Assembly (NCBI GenBank): GCA_029204225.1
Contig: CM055101.1
Span: 38,669,374-38,733,373 of the forward strand
Length of the DNA: 64,000 bases
Reading direction: 5' to 3'
Source: Diphasiastrum complanatum
Taxonomy: Eukaryota; Streptophyta; Lycopodiopsida; Lycopodiales; Lycopodiaceae
Shown here: piece by piece, positions 44,536 through 58,087 of the stretch
Numbering within the stretch: position 1 is the first letter of the stretch
Layout: the number at the start of each line of letters is the position of its first letter
Position numbers and translations under genes: made by a program
Notes under the pieces: model-generated
What the model saw: the letters and a program-made list of their open reading frames with translations, nothing else
The model's database searches: none
What the model was told of the DNA's origin: nothing

Positions 44536-44720
44536 TGCTCTCTACCTAAACTAGTGCTTTTTGGTTTATGTCAATGGAGGGGATGTGGTATGGAGCCCAT
44601 GACCTCATGTTTTGAAATTCAAGGGCCACGATACGACTAAACCTAAACTAGTGCATCTTGGTTTGCTCGAACCAGGGACTAAAGAAACTCTGGATGCAAA
44701 GCTAACCAAGTGAGCCAATG
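44536..44720 (-). mobile_element. tRNA-derived SINE-like repeat
   Basis: On the minus strand 44720-44669 has a pol III A-box-like TGGCTCACTTGG and a B-box-like GGTTCGAGC 44 nt later. A body follows, containing ATGAGGTCATGGG and CCTCCATTGACATAAACC. The same body is found at 46913-46985 inside a peroxidase intron. The last 24 bp occur twice, about 104 bp apart. Not a functional tRNA (no cloverleaf). Confidence 0.5.
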
Positions 44721-45967
44721 GATAAACCTAGACTAATGATGCGCTATAGATACGTAACAACCTGCCACCCGAGGCACCTCCCAGGCGCGGAAGGCCCCCG
44801 GGCATTACCCTATACAAATAATTTCTAGGGGAATTTAGCAAGATGGTGCTTGAATTAACATGGTTGTAGCTTGATTAATTGGGAAGTTTTAGTACAAGCA
44901 TGTTCAACTAAGAAAGGATGGAAACATGTAAGGGAGGAGCAACAGAAGTGGCCATGGCATGGACTGCTTGGTCGCAAGCATTAATATGTATAAAATTCAG
45001 CTGCACGAAGAGTCCTGCAGGCCCACAGACAATAATATTAAAAGAGTCATGGATGAAGCCAGCTCATGCAACGCTAGTCTGGCATGCATGTCGATGAATG
45101 ATCACTGATTGATTCTATTCATTTACTTGACCAGCTTGATTGTGCAATAGTTTTTGGATTTGGTGCTCATCCTTGGAATTGGTTGGCTGCATATATTGAT
45201 CACCAAACCCACAAACGTGGGGTTGACCTCTTCCCAACTAACCTGCTTTGATCTGAATAACAATATTCTAGTGGTAAATTGTGTACTGAATATCCTATGC
45301 GACGATGTTGCGTATCCAGACTATCCTTTTCAGTACAGCTTTGACACTGGAAGCTGTATCCCCAAAAAGGAGGACACGAGGAGCCGCTGAAGGCACGTTG
45401 AAGCTTTAATACTCTCTACATGATTGTAAACTATATAGATTTTCTGATGTAAAGATTTGGGCGAATTAAGACTGCAGGAAAATAGTGAATCAATTAAGAA
45501 ACCTGGAGTCTAAGACTGCCTGACCTCGAGGGAATTTTCCAGCAGCAGCAACAGTAGATCTCGCAAAATTTCTTCAATTAAAAGACATTGATAGCAGACT
45601 ACGAGAATAAACTATACATTAAACATTGTTAATAAGCTCCTTGACATTGATTGATATACTATATTATATGTTGTCGTAATATATCTGCTCACTTTTGGAG
45701 AATTGTGGTGAATAAAGAAGAGATGTAGTCAGCGAATCACAGCGAAACTGCTAACGGATGGGCCTGACAGCTGTTAGATCATATGATCATGTGTTATGAT
45801 TATGTTACTACTGTGAGGTTCACGATAAGGTGCCCAGTCTTAAACTCTACATAATATATTGAACTCTTTGGTAGATATATAACAAAATTCTCAAAGCAAC
45901 CAAGGTACTCCTGCTTTCTATCGTAGATTGTTGATCCTGCTAGCTACACTTTTTATATAAGTGCAGC

Positions 45968-45973
<6 letters not shown>
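44721..45973. other. intergenic, no gene recognised
   Basis: Upstream flank of the peroxidase gene, with only short frames. Confidence 0.4.

Positions 45974-46043
<70 letters not shown>
45974..46043. repeat. (GA)n microsatellite, 70 bp
   Basis: About 550 bp upstream of the peroxidase start codon. Confidence 0.98.
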
Positions 46044-46047
<4 letters not shown>

Positions 46048-46588
46048 CACGTCTCGATTACCAAGCGAGGTTGGTCTTCTTTATATCTTGTGTGTGTGTT
46101 TCAATGATTTCCAGAGACATTGTTTTCTCTTGTGTTAAGCCTAAGGGTTTATATAGATTATAGATTATACTAGTACTAGGCCTAAATAGTGAGAGAGAGC
46201 TTTTGTACTTGTTGGGTTTGTAAGGACTCTTGGCATTACTCTTATTTCACCTCAATGTAAAGCTCAGTAATTTGGATTGAAATGACCATCCACTTCTTCC
46301 TCGCACATCAAACTATCGGCTACTTAATATTATGTATACACTTATAAGTAGTCTTAGCATCTAGCGTGCAGCGTTGAACGAAAAGCATATATTCAAACTT
46401 TTGGGATCTTTGATCGCGCCTAACGTCCCCGTTTCAATATCAGGTCAAATTAGTCTTTTGGCTATTGTCACTAGTGAACTGGCTAAACAGGTCGTGAAAA
46501 CTTTATTAGATCTATAGACCTGGATTTTGGTCAGTAATTTAAGAGATACGTTTCACTAAGCTTTCACATATTACAGGCCTACCGATCC

Positions 46589-48247
<1,659 letters not shown>

Positions 48248-48289
48248 AATGCTATGTCATCTGTTGCCCAAACATGAGGGTGCTGACCC

Positions 48290-48295
48290 AATAAA
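48290..48295 (+). terminator. likely polyadenylation signal AATAAA of the peroxidase gene
   Basis: AATAAA 43 bp after the stop codon; a suitable near-upstream element, though plant signals are loose. Confidence 0.55.
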
Positions 48296-49076
48296 ATTGA
48301 CGACACCAGATCATGCAGTATAAAAATAAATTTATATATCTTAAACTATACCAGCCTCCAGGTAAAAAATTCTGGAGATGGAAATTAAGTATACTAGATA
48401 ATAGCTAACAGCAGTCAAATATCGTGCTATCCCATCAAAAAATAGGTGTGGAAGCTCGTTTCTTTATCTACAATACATGCTCATTTTGTTACCTGAACTT
48501 TTCCGCCATAAACAAGGGATATCGGTACTACATGATGCGAAAATTTCTATTTTAATTTGCTTGTTCTTATAATGCCCTTTCTTTCCTGAAACTGTATGAT
48601 CTCATCTTTCGGACATGCACGCACGCATGAGCAATATCACAGGCCATCACGCATTGATTTATGCATATACGGCAGCTGTTATTCAAAGATTGGTCTCATC
48701 AAAACTGAGAATTGGTCTCACAAGCCTTGTAGCACTCACATTAGTAGCATCTTTCACATACAAGGGAGCTTTAAGTGGGCTAAAATTAAATTTGGATGAT
48801 GTGGCATTTAGTAATTCCATTGGATAGAGACATGTGCATTTACATGGATGTCAGCATTTTTGCCACCCAAGGATTTATATTCCTTGTGAGTCTACAATGT
48901 TGCTCATAAAAAAAGTTTTTAGAAAATAAACCTTATAAAAAACCTTCTAATTTGTACTGTGTGTAACAGGTGTTTTCTCAAATTAGCCTAAAATTAGAGA
49001 AAACCTTAAACAATCCACAAAGCCTTTGATAATAATATCCTTGCTTTTATTAAAAATGGTGGAAAAACCCATGATC
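48296..49076. other. 3' flank of the peroxidase gene, no gene recognised
   Basis: Short frames only. Confidence 0.4.
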
Positions 49077-49079
49077 ATA
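49077..49079. repeat. 3-bp target site duplication (ATA), left
   Basis: Matches 51913-51915. Confidence 0.6.
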
Positions 49080-50654
49080 CACAAGGAACTTCTGATCAGT
49101 TCCTATATACAAAAAGAGTGGAATTTCTTGGTTTCACATGATTTTTCCTAGTTAAAATGTGGATTTGGACCCATTCTAACTAGGAAATCTTTTTTCCTAG
49201 TTAAAAAATGCATGTGCATCAATTGCAACTAGGGAAAAACCTTATTTTCCTAGATACATTTCTACCATTTCTAACTTAGAAATTTTTTTTCCTAGTTACA
49301 AAATGTATGTGTTTCAATTTTATATAGGAAATCATTTTATTTTCAATATACATTTTAAATTATAAAATAGTTTTCTTAGATATTATGACCCCACTCATAT
49401 TTCCTATCCTCATTAACATTAATTGGTGATAGGCTAGTATTTTTTTTCACCATCTTTATAACATGGGCATCGACACTTTGTTTTCATCAGCCCCATATAA
49501 CAATTAACATGTTCGTTGAATTCATGTTCACAACTCTAGAACTACAGAATCGAATCAAGGTGTGCAAAGATTTGTAGCCCTGCTTTGATCCAAAAGGTTA
49601 CAAATCCCTGGTCCTTTTATTTTTTTAAGTGAAAAAAAAGAACGTGGTTGATTTATTTTCAAAAGGCTTCATTGACTCCGTTAAGAGTAGAGGGTTAATG
49701 AGGACACTCCATTAGATGTATGCTGCGTTATGGTGGTCTGATCTGCAAAATGCTCAAGATACTTAAATATATGCGCAAGGAGCTCAGGTTGCCTCGTTGC
49801 CAGGAGGATTTTTCGGAAAATTTGCATCATTTCATTATGCCGGGTTTGTAGTCCAAATTCACAATCTGATAGATACCTGTTTTACAATAGAGTTTTTGTA
49901 TATTTTGAGTCCAATCTGTGAGACTTGGAATTGAGATAAATTTTTTGCATCCTTCTGTTTATATGTGTAAGTCATCGTCGATTGCGGTATTTTTTTAGTT
50001 GAATCTGTAAGAATTGAATTGAGACCATGTTCTTGCATCCTTTTGTTTTTGTAATATATAAATTTGATAAATCGACTATTAATTCGCTGTGATTTTGAAG
50101 TTGGATCTGTGAGAGTTGGAATTGAATTATAATGAGAATTCGAGGTTTGACCGATGGCGAGGAAATGTATATGTTTCGCAGCGGAAACTGCAATGTCTTT
50201 CATGATGCAATTTTCATCTGCCTGTCTTTTGAGTGCGTCTATAAATGTGGGAGCTATCTCCCTTATAATAAATGAAACTTTAACTTTTCATCGTCTCAGT
50301 ACCGCAAGTCTCTCTGCATTTCAATCTTCATAGTATCATATTGCAAGCAACAATCTGACTAAGGGATTGAACTGCTAGTTTTAAAAGTCATGCATTGTGC
50401 AATTCTTCTTGAACGCATCAGTAAAAATAGCTGCTGATGCCATTATCAAATACGAAACAATCTCAATCAATAAACTGGATGTCTATCTGTAGAGACACCA
50501 GCAGTTAGTCTGACCAAGACAAGAGACTGACGCTATGCTATGAACCTCGCACAATTCCCACAATCCGCTTATAAATTTTAACATGTGTTTTGAAGTAGAG
50601 TACTCTTTGATGCCCCACTGAGAAATTAAACAGCGCAAGTAATGCACATGGCAG

Positions 50655-50797
50655 GTACGTTACTATGAATGAAGAGCATGGTTGGAGCCTCTACTACTAT
50701 TTTGTGACTTCGCAAAATGATCCAGTCTCTGATCCACTTGTACTCTGGCTCAATGGCGGTCCAGGTTGCTCCAACTTCGATGGATTTGTGTATGAAC
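50655..50797 (+). pseudogene. serine carboxypeptidase-like (S10) exon fragment
   Basis: After a CACATGGCAG acceptor the sequence reads '[20 protein letters not shown]', '[20 protein letters not shown]' and 'YEH'. This is the N-terminal core of plant S10 proteins, with the oxyanion-hole motif NGGPGCS. Only this exon-sized piece is present. The catalytic GESYAG serine, aspartate and histidine regions are absent, and stops follow at about 50825. Its position between inverted repeats of a transposon shows that it is a captured copy. Confidence 0.8.
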
Positions 50798-51485
50798 ATA
50801 GTAGAGCTTTTGTACTTACATTTTGAATTCTGTTTGTTGCGCAGATTCGAAGTGTTAGCTTCCCACCAACTGTAGTCTCAATCAGATCTCTGACATGTCT
50901 CCTGGCTGAAAATTGTCTTGACCTTTTACTTGAAAGAGTGACTTATGTGATAACAACAAGGTTGTAGATATTTTTACAAATTCATGTCCATGACGAATCG
51001 AGGACAGTAAGTGGTGATTCTCAACATTATGTAGTAGCAATGGTAGATATCAAAGCAGTAGAAGTGAAGATGCTTCTGATATTGTACCGCAGGATGTAGG
51101 AAAAGTACAATCGACAAGATAACAGAGACTGACTTCAAAGTTCAGAGGCCAAACTGGTTAACGATTCTCCTCTATCCAGCCAACTGATGATGTTTTAAAG
51201 TCAAGCTCATTCACGAATAGTTCTTGGGCAACTCCGGTCTTTAGTTTGTCTTACAGGAGAATCTCAACAGAAGAGTTGCTAATCCCCAATTCAGAGACCA
51301 ATGTATCTCCTGTTATACGGAGAAGCCACGATTTGTCATGTCATTCTCGGTTTCCCTAAGATTCTTTGCAATAGCATCCATTTGCAACATCATGATTTAT
51401 TTATTCAAGACAACATGAAGCCCTTATGTTTGTTGTACCCTCGGGCTACTATAAAGCTCTGAATTAGGTGCATGCATATAGACAG

Positions 51486-51659
51486 CCTCTTCGTGGAGAT
51501 TTAGTTCGAATACAGCTGAATGACTTTCCAGGGGGTCCTGAGATTTTCGAGCTAGCTATTAAATTCTGCTATGGCGGGAGTGCTAACCACCTGGCCGCTA
51601 CAAATATTGTCAGACCTGCTGCTGATCTAGCTAGATGCTCCAAATTTTCATGTAAATAA
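51486..51659 (+). pseudogene. BTB/NPH3 (NRL) family exon fragment
   Basis: After a TAGACAG acceptor: 'RGDLVRIQLNDFPGGPEIFE', 'LAIKFCYGG', then 'NIVRPAADLAR'. NPH3/RPT2-like proteins have the same DFPGG-x-x-x-FEL-x-x-KFCYG core followed by an N-[VI]-x-x-L-R-C-A-A helix at the end of their BTB domain. It ends in a stop at 51657-51659 where the family would continue. It is a captured fragment, unlikely to be functional. Confidence 0.65.
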
Positions 51660-51912
51660 GAGGAAGCTATTTACCTATATAGGAAAACTCATTCTTTTTG
51701 GTCAATAATTTCCTATATAGGAAAACACTTATTCTAGGAAATTCTTGGTCAAAAATTTCCTATACAGGAAGAGTTTTCCTATATTGTCAATCTAGGAACT
51801 GTTTCATTTTTCCTAGTCTGCACAGTTCCTAGTTATGTGTATTTCATTTTAAGAAATTACATAGAAAACTCTTTCTTTTTCCTATATAGGAACTCATCAG
51901 AAGTTCCTTGTG

Positions 51913-51915
51913 ATA
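51913..51915. repeat. 3-bp target site duplication (ATA), right
   Basis: Matches 49077-49079. Confidence 0.6.
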
Positions 51916-54328
51916 CAAGAAGATTAAAGTATTTAAAATAATTCCGTAGAACGGAAAAATGAATTAAGCTACACAATAGCTAAGTAAAAATTATAAATAG
52001 TGAGCTAATTACTCAAAACCAACTACCTGATGTAAATCATTATCTAAAATAGATCCAGTAATAGGTAATGAATGAACCTTTGAAGTAGCCGCTCCTGCAA
52101 ACTGAGACCGTCGAAAAATTGAAAGCGCCTATGAACGTTGTAATGCAATAGAAATACGCTGATGGTAGAAAGAAACGATGACGGATCGTAAGGTAATGCT
52201 TTGTCCTTGGCGTTTCACCATAAGCTCTGCACATAAAGATAAAAAATCATTAAATTTCTTGTGCACAACCATATGTTTCAAAGGCAAAGGGAATGAAATC
52301 TTCAGCAAGTGGATCAACCTAATCTTAGTTTTAGTACTAGGATCAGAGAGGGGTTGATTTAGTGGAGGAGTTATGTAATTAGAGGTAAGTGGAATTGGAA
52401 AACTGTTGAGAGTGAATGTTATTCGTCTCAGGGATTTTCCGGTTATGTTATTTACTCATGAAAAATAGAAATTACTTTGTACCTGAGTTACAAGATCTCA
52501 GTGAGATATGTGAGTAACATATGTGGGTTCTGGAGGAATCTGCCAGATAAAAATGTGTTTATGTACTAGGTCATAGTGATTATTCACATATGTGCACGAT
52601 TAATCTTGTATGAATCTATTGTGTATTCCTGGTTACTAGGGTTATGTGGTGCACTTAACCTAGTCGCTGAACATGAACATGTGATCAAGTATTGTTTTGA
52701 CAGATACTTGCAGAGTTAACAAATCTTTGGATTGGAGATTTATGGATTAACTTATAAATGGTTTGGATGAGGATCTAAATGTGGTGTCATACTAGTATAA
52801 TTGAGATCTGCACCTAGACATTTGAGATTTCTGAATCATTGGCAATTAACTTGAGTAGTTGATTACTCCAGGATGAAGTTAATTGGTAAAACAATCAGTG
52901 TGATGTGGATTCACCGGGAATTGATGGTTTTGAATTATATTGCTTGTAAGATGCAAGATTAGTGAATCATGTGGTTTCATCAGTCAAAATTGTGTGCATT
53001 GGATATACAGTATTCTTGGAATAGAGTATTCCTTAGTTAACAAAGAGACTCAGCTCATTAGTGATTGTATCCCAAAGAGCTCAATTGGATAACAAATCAT
53101 AATGAATCCGAGAATAATAACTGAATTGATATTCAGCAGGACTTTGGATATCTAGATTTGATTCTAGATTTGTAATCTAAGTTTTTTTGTAGTTGAAGAT
53201 GATTCTCATTTTGGTAAACATTCAGTTTTTAATTACCAGTGGTTTATAGAGCTTGAATCTTGCACTTCAATTAAAGAATCATGTTTGAAGAATATTCCTA
53301 AATCCAGTATTTTTTTAGTGGAAAGATTTTGGAATGATTCTTACTTTTCTCATGTTATGTGGGACATATACTCCAGTATCCTGTAAATGATTAAGTATGG
53401 TTTTGGATTCCAGAAAATTATGATTGACGAATCATACGAATCTAAATATTTATCCCTGATGGATCGTAAATAGATACTTAATTGTTGTCAGAGGATTGCA
53501 AAGAATTGTAATGATTCTTGAGTGTGACGATTAAGTCTTGGTCTGTTAATTGAGTAAGAATTCAGATCAGTGTATTGAATCTCTTTACTCCAATATTATT
53601 AAGACATAGACATTCTCACAAGATAAGTATTTTACTCATGGAGAATTTAATTTATCTAGTGGATACTATTCTACTACAGTTTATGGTCTGCAGATGCTTG
53701 AGTACAGTTCTTCATTTACTTGGATCTCCAGTTATCATAGGAGACAGACAAGTCTATTAAGATGAATAAATGCTATTTTCTTGCAGTTGGTGCTAGAAAC
53801 AGGAGCATTTAACTCAAAAGAGTATTTGGGATACTCAGAGTTGAGTTTTAATCATTCTATATCTTAATGGTTCTCCTAGAGATCCTAGTGGAATGAATTA
53901 TCATATCTTAGAATTGGATTCTAAGGATAATTGTATTTGGAAGCTTTTTATAAATTGTCTGCCAGAGTTTGTGGATAATTTCAGACTGTAATTATTATTT
54001 ACTTTCTTTAACTTTAATCTCTTAAGCTAGAGAATATTCACTCAGTGGTTCATGTAAGTATTTTACATGAAAGTGATATTACTAGCTTGTGTTGAGTGTA
54101 ACCTAGTTGAGAAATTTATTGCTTAGTGTACTTTTCAACTTGAGTCATATTCCAGAACAGAGATTAACGATTGGAAACTGGTTTATCTCTGAGTACTTGT
54201 TTGATGTGAAAGTCAAACTAAGGATAATAATTTCCTAGGTTAATATTGAAAGTTAAAGGAACTATTCTTGTAATTCTTTCATGTTTTAAGGAGCTTCTAA
54301 GGATAGAAGCAGTTTAAGGAAGGAAGAA
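51916..54328 (+). mobile_element. possible non-coding interior of an LTR element (LARD-like or fully decayed)
   Basis: About 2.4 kb of AT-rich sequence without any gag or pol signature. It is assigned here only because it ends in a purine tract (AAGGAAGGAAGAA) immediately followed by TGTTATGGCC, like the junction of an internal region and a 3' LTR. Nothing else is seen in it. Confidence 0.3.
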
Positions 54329-54780
54329 TGTTATGGCCATGTTCGGTTAAGGACTTGGAATAGTCCTAATATGGTAGACCGGCCCTCCAGTACTTGAGAT
54401 TATTGGTCACAATGTGATTTAATTCTATGTCAAGGCCTGTTTGTGACTAATTACCTTGAGAGGACCCAAACACTCTAATTGAGACATTTAGAGCATTGCA
54501 TGTCAGTGTGACAAATATAGGCAGGAGGATTGCATGAAGAGATGTGATCTATTTATAGTTGACCTGCATGGAGATTGCATGGTTTTGCACAGGACTCTAC
54601 TCTCCATATAAGGAGGTGGGGATTCTCCCGTTGACATATTGGGCTTAGGTTACCAGGTTCTCTCTTCTCCTCTTGCTTCGCATGGCATGGCTTGGGGGCT
54701 AGATCCAGGTTTGATCTAGGATTGGTTGGGCAGTTTGGCTCCATAGTCTCTCTTATTGTGTTCTCCTATCCTCATCTTAG
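54329..54780 (+). repeat. possible LTR
   Basis: Starts TGTTATGGCCATG after a polypurine-like tract and contains a TATA-like CCATATAAGGAGG near 54607. The right end is not defined and no partner LTR is in the window. Confidence 0.35.
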
Positions 54781-54798
54781 AGGCAATCCTGTTACAGA

Positions 54799-54941
54799 GA
54801 GAGAGAGAGAGAGAAAAAAAAAATAGAAGATGTGTGTGTGTGTGTTCAACATTTTGCATTGATTTAAAATTTAAGATTATAGATAGATACATAGTCTATG
54901 GTAGTAATAGATTGTTAGATTTATATTTACTTAGGACTAAG

Positions 54942-55020
<79 letters not shown>

Positions 55021-55144
55021 TGAGGGGGTGGAGGGACGAGGGAAGAAGTGTGTATGTATTGTGTCTTGCATTTTGAATTTAAAATAATAGAGAGAGAGAG
55101 AGAGTGTGTGCGCTTTGATTAAGATTTAGCATAGGCGATGAATA

Positions 55145-55208
<64 letters not shown>
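54799..55208. repeat. repeated microsatellite module: (GA)n, (GT)n and an ACATTTTGCATTGA spacer
   Basis: (GA)n at 54799-54813, 54945-55018 and 55090-55104; (GT)n at 54834-54845 and 55149-55208. The spacer (AACATTTTGCATTGA, or a variant) follows the GT tract three times, near 54848, 55062 and 55218. Confidence 0.85.
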
Positions 55209-55211
<3 letters not shown>

Positions 55212-55232
55212 TGTTTAACATTTTGCATTGAA

Positions 55233-55562
55233 ATCAAGCTATTTACGTTAACCCAGTTATGCGAGACAAGACTTATATCTTACCACGCACAACTGGTTAA
55301 TAAATGACGCCAAAAGGCCTGGCATGATTGTCACCTCTGAAATAAAGGTCTACATTTAGGTGACCAGGTGCTTCTTTATACATCCAAGAAGCACCTCGGC
55401 AAATTGAAATTCAAAAGTGAGGGGCCATATGTTATTAATATAATCTTTCCTAATGGTGCAGTCCAGTTGCAAACACTTGACGGGATACTCCTCGACACTA
55501 TCGTAAACGGTGGTCGTCTAAGGTGGTATAACGAAGAGTTGTTCTTTGTTGACCCAATTTAA
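55233..55562 (+). pseudogene. gypsy integrase C-terminal end
   Basis: Reads 'YHAQLVNK', 'GDQVLLYTSKKHLGKLKF', 'GPYVINIIFPNGAVQLQTLD' and 'RWYNEELFFVDPI' with a stop at 55560. About 85-90% similar by eye to the minus-strand copy at 35293-35600. It would be the last part of pol. Confidence 0.85.
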
Positions 55563-55974
55563 CATCTTTCCCTAGTAAATATTATACATTTATGTATTTA
55601 TTTTTATTTTATTTTATTATTTTCTTATTTTCTCTTATTTCCTTGCTTGTACTTTTCGTTTTGCATGCCTATTGTTCACCTAGTTCCTTGTTTATTCTTC
55701 ATACCATTACTTATGTACTTTCTATGCATTTTCCTTTTTTCTATACATACTCATGGGTCATGGATGTTCTAGATCAACAACTGATAGGCTACACCATAGG
55801 CAATGATTCTCACACTTTAGCCACCTCATCTCTGTTTGACTGGTATCTCAGACATACAAACATTTCTGGAGATACACCTTTTCATAAGAACTTCTACTCT
55901 GAGCCACAGTCATATTTTTCCTTTGAAGTTCTTCACTTGCATCAAACAGATCCATTCCCTCATAATGAGGTTTT

Positions 55975-56160
55975 CTCAAATCTCAACCGAAGTGCTTCAG
56001 TCAGATCTCAACTGGAGCACTCCACTCAAATCTCATCCGGAGTACTTGCTCGCATCTCAACCGAAGCGTTCAGTTAGATCTCGACCGGAGCGTTTTAGTC
56101 AGATCTCAATCGAAAAATTTCTCTCGAATTTCAACCGGAGCATTTCTGTCAAGTCTTGAC
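55975..56160. repeat. 24-bp minisatellite, short array
   Basis: About eight units (TCTCAACCGAAG / TCTCGACCGGAG core); same family as at 33-38 kb. Confidence 0.9.
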
Positions 56161-56895
56161 TGGAGGACCTCAAATTCAAATTTCACAAACCGTCACGTCC
56201 CATCTCACTCGCAACCAGAAGACGACGTCCATAAATGCCCTCACCCCGATGCCATTCGCACCTCAGCGAAGTACAAACTCTAGCATTTTTTGGCGACGAT
56301 CTGTTGGCAATTTCCTTCCTAATGTGACCGATCGTGGCGCTCTATAGTTCAATCCTTCGGTTATCGTCTTCACACCATCTCTACGGACTATCAACCACCA
56401 TCGTGACCTTTCCATTGCGAGCGGCATCACCAAACATTACAACCTAACATCGCCAGTGGAATATATCATCTTACAAGTTTTTGCATGTTGAGGGGTAGTG
56501 TCACGTGAGCACTCATCACGCTCCCATTACACTATTGAACATCATCAAAATCAACAACACAAAATGTTTGTTTTCCTCCCAGTCCATTTCTCACACATAT
56601 CCACCTTCATAAAGTCACCGTCCTTGACAAACACCTCCACTTCCTGATATTCCACTTTCCATCCTTCTTAACTCCACCTCATTCTGTACCCACCCTTTTT
56701 ACATCATATTTCGTTTGCAACCCACATTCCACACCGTTCTGTCCAACACAACCCACTTCCACACATTTTCCCTTCCAAACCCTCCATCTTTCACAACCCT
56801 TTTTCATACAGCAACATACATCCCTCCCCACACATCTGTCTGCACTCTCAACCAACTCAGTTTTTTCATAACCTTATTTTTTCCATTTCTCCACC

Positions 56896-57450
56896 ATGTC
56901 GTCCAATTCCAGTTCCAGTTCTGATGATCTCGAAGCACGTAAGCTCGACATCCAACTGTACAAGTTAGACCTTACAGAGATGCAGACATGGTACCAGCAG
57001 GCAGAGTCCTTCTTCAAGGAAATTGAATTCCAGATCCCTGTCCTGACAGGTTATCAAAGCCCGTATTTGGTACACATGGCCTATGCCAATATCATGCAAC
57101 GGCCAGGTCATGCCAAATCATAGTTCCACCTATCAGGAATTATGTTTATAACGTATCTTTTGCGGCAGCCGACTTGCAACCTTATGGGTTCCCACGAGGA
57201 CCAAATGTTGTCTCAAGGACACTTCACAAGATAGAGCAAACGACATACTTCAAGTACATCGATCCCTCTGTGACCAAGTGGAAGAATAAGGATGGGTACA
57301 GAGTGGAAGCCATCAATGACCAGCAGCTCCAAGTAGCATGCGCCTATCTCACCAGGTGTACACAAAAACCACGGATGAAAGTGCTGAGGGTACCCATGTC
57401 CCTGTTTCACATGATGGCAGATTCACGACTGCATGCCCAGAACCTCAATT
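56896..57450 (+). pseudogene. accessory reading frame of the gypsy family, N-terminal part
   Basis: Starts 'MSSNSSSSSDDLEARKLD' and continues 'LDLTEMQTWYQQAESFFKEI', 'FQIPVLTGYQSPYLVHMAYA'. After a stop and frame change it reads 'FPRGPNVVSRTLHKIEQ', 'YIDPSVTKWKNKDGYRVE' and 'SLFHMMADSRLHAQNL', then breaks at the inversion junction. It is nearly the same protein as at 33225-32640, where one tryptophan codon is a stop. The good ATG context and the acidic Ser-rich start make this the better guide to the true start. Function unknown. Confidence 0.65.
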
Positions 57451-57454
57451 GCAG

Positions 57455-58050
57455 CTTTTTCACAGAGATCTGTTGAAAAAGCTTCCATGACTCGTAATGA
57501 TGGGACTAAGAATTCTACTGACATTACCGCCTCTTGACCATATACTAAGTGGAAAGGGGTAACCCACCCAGTGGCTTTCTTCGGGGTGGTGCGGTAAGCC
57601 CAAACAGCTAAAAAAAGTTTTGTTTCCCAATCAGAATGACTGGTTTCAACTATCTTGGTCAAAAATTTTACATATCGTCTTGTTAGTTAATTCAGCCTGG
57701 CCATTACATTTAGAGTAGTACGGTGTACTTTTTCTTTTTTCAACAAGGTAATGGCGTAGGAGGTTATCAACGACAGCATTTAAAAAATGTGTGCCACGAT
57801 CACCTACTAGCTCTATGGAACAACCAAAACGTGTAATAATGCTTTAAACAAAGATGGCCATCACAATCCTGCTCTACGGATAGTCTTCGTTGTGGCTTCA
57901 GCAGAAAAGTGGCCACCTCCAATGCCCTCATGAGCCTGAGATATGATAGGTCGTATCTCAGATTCATAAGCACATCGGCGAATGATACCGTCAACGCCCC
58001 TTTTGTAAATTTGTCCCGCAATTAACTGAAAGGGCGCCACTTTTAGCAAA
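57455..58050 (-). pseudogene. gypsy integrase fragments
   Basis: 'AHEGIGGGHFSAEATTKTIR' is the H2C2 zinc-binding start of integrase. After stops, 'SDWETKLFLAVWAYRTTPKK' and 'GWVTPFHLVYGQEAVMSVEF' are the end of the core. The frame breaks at 'STDLCEKAAIE' at the inversion junction. The catalytic core between 57860 and 57662 is heavily decayed. Confidence 0.8.
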
Positions 58051-58087
58051 AAAAAGTTTTTTGCCGCCGTACTCGTCTAAAATTGCT

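Larger units (their letters stand above)
49080..51912. mobile_element. CACTA-like non-autonomous transposon with captured host gene fragments, 2.83 kb
   Basis: The ends are inverted repeats beginning CACAAGGAACTTCTGAT, matching at 29 of the first 30 bases, with a 3-bp ATA on each side. Both subterminal regions (49140-49330 and 51665-51890) are packed with TTTCCTAGTTA and CCTATATAGG motifs, like the subterminal repeats of CACTA elements. There is no transposase inside. The interior carries a serine carboxypeptidase fragment and a BTB/NPH3-type fragment, both on the plus strand. The TIR is CACAA rather than CACTA, so the superfamily assignment is provisional. Confidence 0.75.
55233..57450 (+). 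mobile_element. inverted 3' part of a second copy of the 30-39 kb gypsy family
   Basis: Plus-strand order: integrase end (55233-55562), spacer with the 'CATGGATGTTCTAGATC' block shared with 35.1 kb, a short 24-bp minisatellite (55975-56160), the TGTTGAGGGGTAG block (56486), then the accessory frame start (56896-57450). It begins at the integrase codon where the adjoining minus-strand piece (57455-58780) stops, so the two pieces were once continuous and one of them is inverted. Confidence 0.8.

Noticed and set aside
44669-44720. A tRNA gene
   Set aside because: A and B boxes are present, but no acceptor stem or cloverleaf can be folded, and the sequence continues into a repeated body; SINE-like instead.
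45154-45390. 78-codon plus-strand frame
   Set aside because: No recognised motif, no splice-site context, no homologue in the window; probably chance.
48596-48827. Two overlapping frames 3' of the peroxidase gene
   Set aside because: Short, mutually overlapping in different frames, no family signature.
49080-51912. PIF/Harbinger or hAT assignment for the inverted-repeat element
   Set aside because: The flank match is ATA (3 bp), not TTA/TAA and not 8 bp. The dense subterminal motifs fit CACTA better, although the CACAA end is atypical.
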